NCBI RefSeq assembly: GCF_029851875.1
Contig: NZ_JARKVC010000006.1
Location: 16,782-80,781 of the forward strand
DNA length: 64,000 nt
DNA from: Actinomyces sp.
Lineage (GTDB): Bacteria > Actinomycetota > Actinomycetes > Actinomycetales > Actinomycetaceae
Reading direction: 5' to 3'
Shown here one piece after another: positions 63,182 through 64,000 of the stretch (positions are counted from its first letter, which is position 1; every line of letters begins with the position of its first letter). A program made the translations under genes and the position numbers. The notes beneath the pieces were generated by a model, which worked only from the letters and a program-made list of their open reading frames with translations, was not told the DNA's origin and made no database searches.

Positions 63182-63882
63182 AAGACTCCCCCACAGATAG
63201 TGCTGAAGGTGAGGTCGTGGCCATGCACCTCGATGAGACGCAGCGGCTCCTCGATGAGCCAGTGCGAGGTGGTGGCCGCGACGCCGATCCTGGTGAGGTG
63301 GGGTTTCGTGAGCTGCTGGAGGAGCTGATCTCTCAGCGCCCCACTCCTAAGGAACCAGCCAAGCCTAAGGAAGTGCTGGTGGCTGGGTGGGATCCCCTGC
63401 TGCTGCCTGCCGGTCCCAGGCGCGTTCAGGCGTGGTGGCGTCTGGTGTCTTTTGTGGACTGGTTGAACTCGACCTTCGGGGCGTTTCGTACCTCCTCGGG
63501 TGAGGCGCCTAGGTGGATCCGTGCTGGATGGTGGCGCAACCCTTTGGCAGTCAGTCACCTTGCGGCATTGGAGTGTGCGTGGGCGAGCTACCAGCTCAGT
63601 GATAAGTCTTTGCCGATGATGGCTGATGGGCCGGTGCGAGTGCTGATGGAGTCGACTCGCTCCGTGTTGGATCTGGTGTGTGGAGTGCATAGTGCCTCCA
63701 GCCAGTGGGGGCTCAGCCATGAGCGGGGCGGCAACGCACATTTCAGCCTCACTCCGCCTCCCGGTGAGCCCGACCCGTTGCTTGTGCGTGAGATGGTTGA
63801 GCACTTCATCATGAGTGAGGATGAGGAAGTAGTGGCCAGGACTGGTTTCCTGGCGGGAGTGCTATGGGAGCTCAACTGTTAG
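63151..63882 (+). CDS. DUF4913-like protein of the transfer region
   Basis: A 243-residue hydrophilic protein. A variable N-terminus precedes a conserved-looking core: WIRAGWWRNPLAVSHLAALE, then CAWASYQLSDKS, and a C-terminal domain with GPVRVLMEST. The W-x-x-x-WW-x-x-P/H-x-A-V-x-x-L-x-A-L-x-x-A-W pattern fits DUF4913, which occurs in actinobacterial plasmids and conjugative elements. Function unknown. Its start is inside the coupling-protein gene, so it belongs to the same operon. Confidence 0.6.
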   Translation: MDDPASTAPLEDSPTDSAEGEVVAMHLDETQRLLDEPVRGGGRDADPGEVGFRELLEELISQRPTPKEPAKPKEVLVAGWDPLLLPAGPRRVQAWWRLVSFVDWLNSTFGAFRTSSGEAPRWIRAGWWRNPLAVSHLAALECAWASYQLSDKSLPMMADGPVRVLMESTRSVLDLVCGVHSASSQWGLSHERGGNAHFSLTPPPGEPDPLLVREMVEHFIMSEDEEVVARTGFLAGVLWELNC

Positions 63883-63974
63883 GGAAGCAGGCTTGTGCAG
63901 CTTGGTCTCTGCGCTGTCCGTTGAGAGGGAGAGATTGAGTTGATCTGGCTGACATCAGCCTAATGACGTGTGGT

Positions 63975-64000
63975 GGCCACGACCGATCCCGGTCGTGGCC
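63975..64000. terminator. hairpin at the right edge of the window
   Basis: GGCCACGACC (63975-63984) and GGTCGTGGCC (63991-64000) pair perfectly with loop GATCCC, 92 bases after the last gene. It probably ends the transfer operon transcript. The window stops exactly at its end, so a T-run cannot be seen. Confidence 0.6.

Overview
The window looks like part of the chromosome of an oral-type actinomycete, most likely Actinomyces or a close relative. This is inferred from the very high GC content, GTG starts, actinobacterial protein families (DUF2505, VaFE-repeat surface proteins, SCO6880-type transfer proteins) and an IS481-type element. I could not run a database search, so the genus is an inference.

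Bases 1-34,200 are mostly ordinary chromosome. A DUF2505 tail and an OsmC protein lead into an overlapping unit of a small membrane protein, thyA and folA, followed by an MFS exporter. Next comes an osmoprotectant ABC operon on the minus strand. Its first gene has lost its start, and it abuts a PadR regulator that has also lost its start. Then follow an MDR oxidoreductase, a DUF1304 protein, a non-coding array of 21-bp-phased repeats that switches orientation in the middle, a decayed GntR regulator, fumC, an NCS1 permease/purine nucleoside phosphorylase pair, and a complete mnhA(B)CDEFG cation/proton antiporter operon. Further on are a beta-propeller-like protein with a Tat-exported partner, an oxidoreductase/HxlR divergent pair, a GNAT enzyme, a lantibiotic-immunity-like ABC transporter divergent from a two-component system, and a large VaFE surface protein.

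Bases 34,300-44,400 are accessory and partly decayed: a frameshifted NUDIX gene, a broken IS481-type transposase, an intact LacI-controlled operon (sugar ABC transporter plus a GH130 phosphorylase-like enzyme) with two perfect operators, a frameshifted Abi_2 abortive-infection gene, and a tyrosine-phosphatase gene.

From about 44,413 to the right edge lies an integrated conjugative element. Its left boundary is a 3' half of an initiator-type tRNA-Met gene. The element carries ssb, parA with a small partner, a DNA adenine methylase, three minus-strand genes of unknown function, a tyrosine integrase, an orphan antitoxin, and a type IV secretion/conjugation cluster. That cluster has a lytic transglycosylase/NlpC protein, a ParA-like ATPase, a small pilin-like membrane protein, a VirB6-like protein, an SCO6880-family protein, a VirB4-like ATPase and a VirD4-like coupling protein. 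The relaxase and the right attachment site are not in the window. A degenerate 9-bp-phased repeat recurs at five places in this element, both inside genes and between genes. It is the most unusual signal here, together with the 21-bp array, the doubly beheaded gene pair at 7,625, and a purine nucleoside phosphorylase with two swapped base-specificity residues.
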